From Owenia fusiformis (taxonomy: Eukaryota > Annelida > Polychaeta > Sabellida > Oweniidae), in the NCBI GenBank assembly GCA_903813345.2, contig CAIIXF020000010.1, positions 188,001 to 248,000 of the forward strand: DNA of 60,000 bases, given 5' to 3'. The position numbers and the translations under genes are program-made. Shown in pieces: positions 59,256-60,000 of the stretch. Under the pieces are notes generated by a model. That model had not been told where the DNA came from and did not search any database. It was given only the letters and a program-made list of their open reading frames with translations. Within the stretch, counting starts at the first letter, position 1. Every line of letters begins with the position of its first letter.

Positions 59256-59816
59256 CAGGGTGTCCAATAAATAAGGTGAAAGATATTGTAACTTTCTTTA
59301 AATTGCACCAATCTTGATGAAATTTTCAGAGTCTGTAGCCCAAACCTTCTTATTTTTATTCTAAGAATTTAAAGCGTCTTCTATTTGATTGGCCAGAGGT
59401 ATGGTTGCTATAGCAACCAAAACAACAAAAAGGCGGGGCAAGTTTGTTTACATCACAACTTTCCAAAACATACTTATTCTTTCTGATAGCTTTATTCATA
59501 CTCCCAGGTCTATTACTACGACAAATACAATACAAAACAGTCCTAAAGTCCAATTGTTATGAAAATAAACTATTCAACATAATGTCTATCTCTAGCTATA
59601 CACTTCTTATGCCTATTCACCCACTCTCTTAACACACTTTCAAGCCATTGTCATTGGGTGCAAGGTCTAGGGAATATGGAGGGTGTGCAAGTAGGGGTAG
59701 CCCCACTGCCCTAATAGTTTCACCAGTGAGCATAGCTGTGTGTGATCTCAGATCACATGTCTTAGCAAGACTTCAGGAAATGGGAAAGAATGGGTTTGAA
59801 AGTGTGTTTAGAGAGT
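59256..59816. mobile_element. rearranged copy of the 42619-43582 mariner-like foldback
   Basis: It begins TA then CAGGGTGTCCAATAAATAAG and follows the family sequence through TTGATTGGCCAGAG, CTCCCAGGTCTATTACTAC and the inverted transposase end (CACTTCTTATGCCTATTCAC). It then rejoins in the opposite sense and stops at about 59816 without a second terminus. 59817-60000 shows nothing. Confidence 0.75.
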
Positions 59817-60000
59817 GAGAGATAATAAGTGAAAACTAGCCCATGAAGCAAAATTAGCCCATGAAGCCCAAAGGACTTCTTTTTCATGTATATAACTTTC
59901 TTTTGTATACATTTCAAAGTGTTTTTTACCCCACCACAAAACAGCGAATCAACTGATTAACATTGTTCATGATATACAAACTAGTATTGATCAGACCTGA

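Overview
This is animal nuclear DNA: AT-rich, intron-dominated and crowded with transposons. It shows GT-AG introns, a metazoan WD40 gene, Tc1/mariner and pogo-like elements, a non-LTR and an LTR retroelement and tRNA-derived sequence. A marine invertebrate fits the mix, but the sequence does not settle the phylum. There are no bacterial features.

Two host genes are supported. At the left edge, on the + strand, are the last two coding exons of a DCAF12-like WD40 gene (320-465 and 836-991, stop at 989-991). The rest of the window is essentially one minus-strand gene of about 49 kb for a secreted proteinase K-type subtilase (S8A with an I9 propeptide). I could place 13 clear exons plus one tentative exon. 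In gene order they are 58149-58235, 54600-54777, 50528-50891, (48983-49020 tentative), 44562-44598, 42060-42123, 40274-40343, 39759-39864, 39569-39637, 34688-34751, 20695-20771, 16171-16372, 12422-12501 and 9097-9151. From the catalytic-Asp exon to the stop codon every junction is phase-consistent. The Asp, His, oxyanion Asn and Ser motifs are all present. The signal-peptide exon was not found and is probably beyond 60000. The two genes converge tail to tail.

The introns hold five minisatellite arrays: 66-69 bp units at 9885-12421, about 51 bp units at 20772-28806, about 78 bp units at 40437-41990, 45 bp units at 44599-47460 and 28 bp units at 51950-53825. Three of them start exactly at a splice site of the subtilase. 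In the 66-69 bp array each unit repeats the last 20 or so exon bases plus the 5' splice-site region. In the 51 bp array each unit repeats the 3' splice-site region plus the first 13 exon bases. In the 45 bp array, larger blocks carry truncated copies of the catalytic-Asp exon with its acceptor. This splice-site amplification is the most unusual thing in the window.

Mobile elements include a nested stack with pogo-like ends (3109-8467), mariner/Tc1 copies (3598-4598, 11235-12274, 42619-43582, 56291-57615, 59256-59816), a 5'-truncated non-LTR retrotransposon with an intact 705-codon RT frame (18165-20451), a non-autonomous LTR element with two 696-bp LTRs inserted inside a minisatellite (23768-28007), several foldback elements and a tRNA-derived sequence (54272-54343). 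Many short open frames are read-through of the arrays and are not genes.
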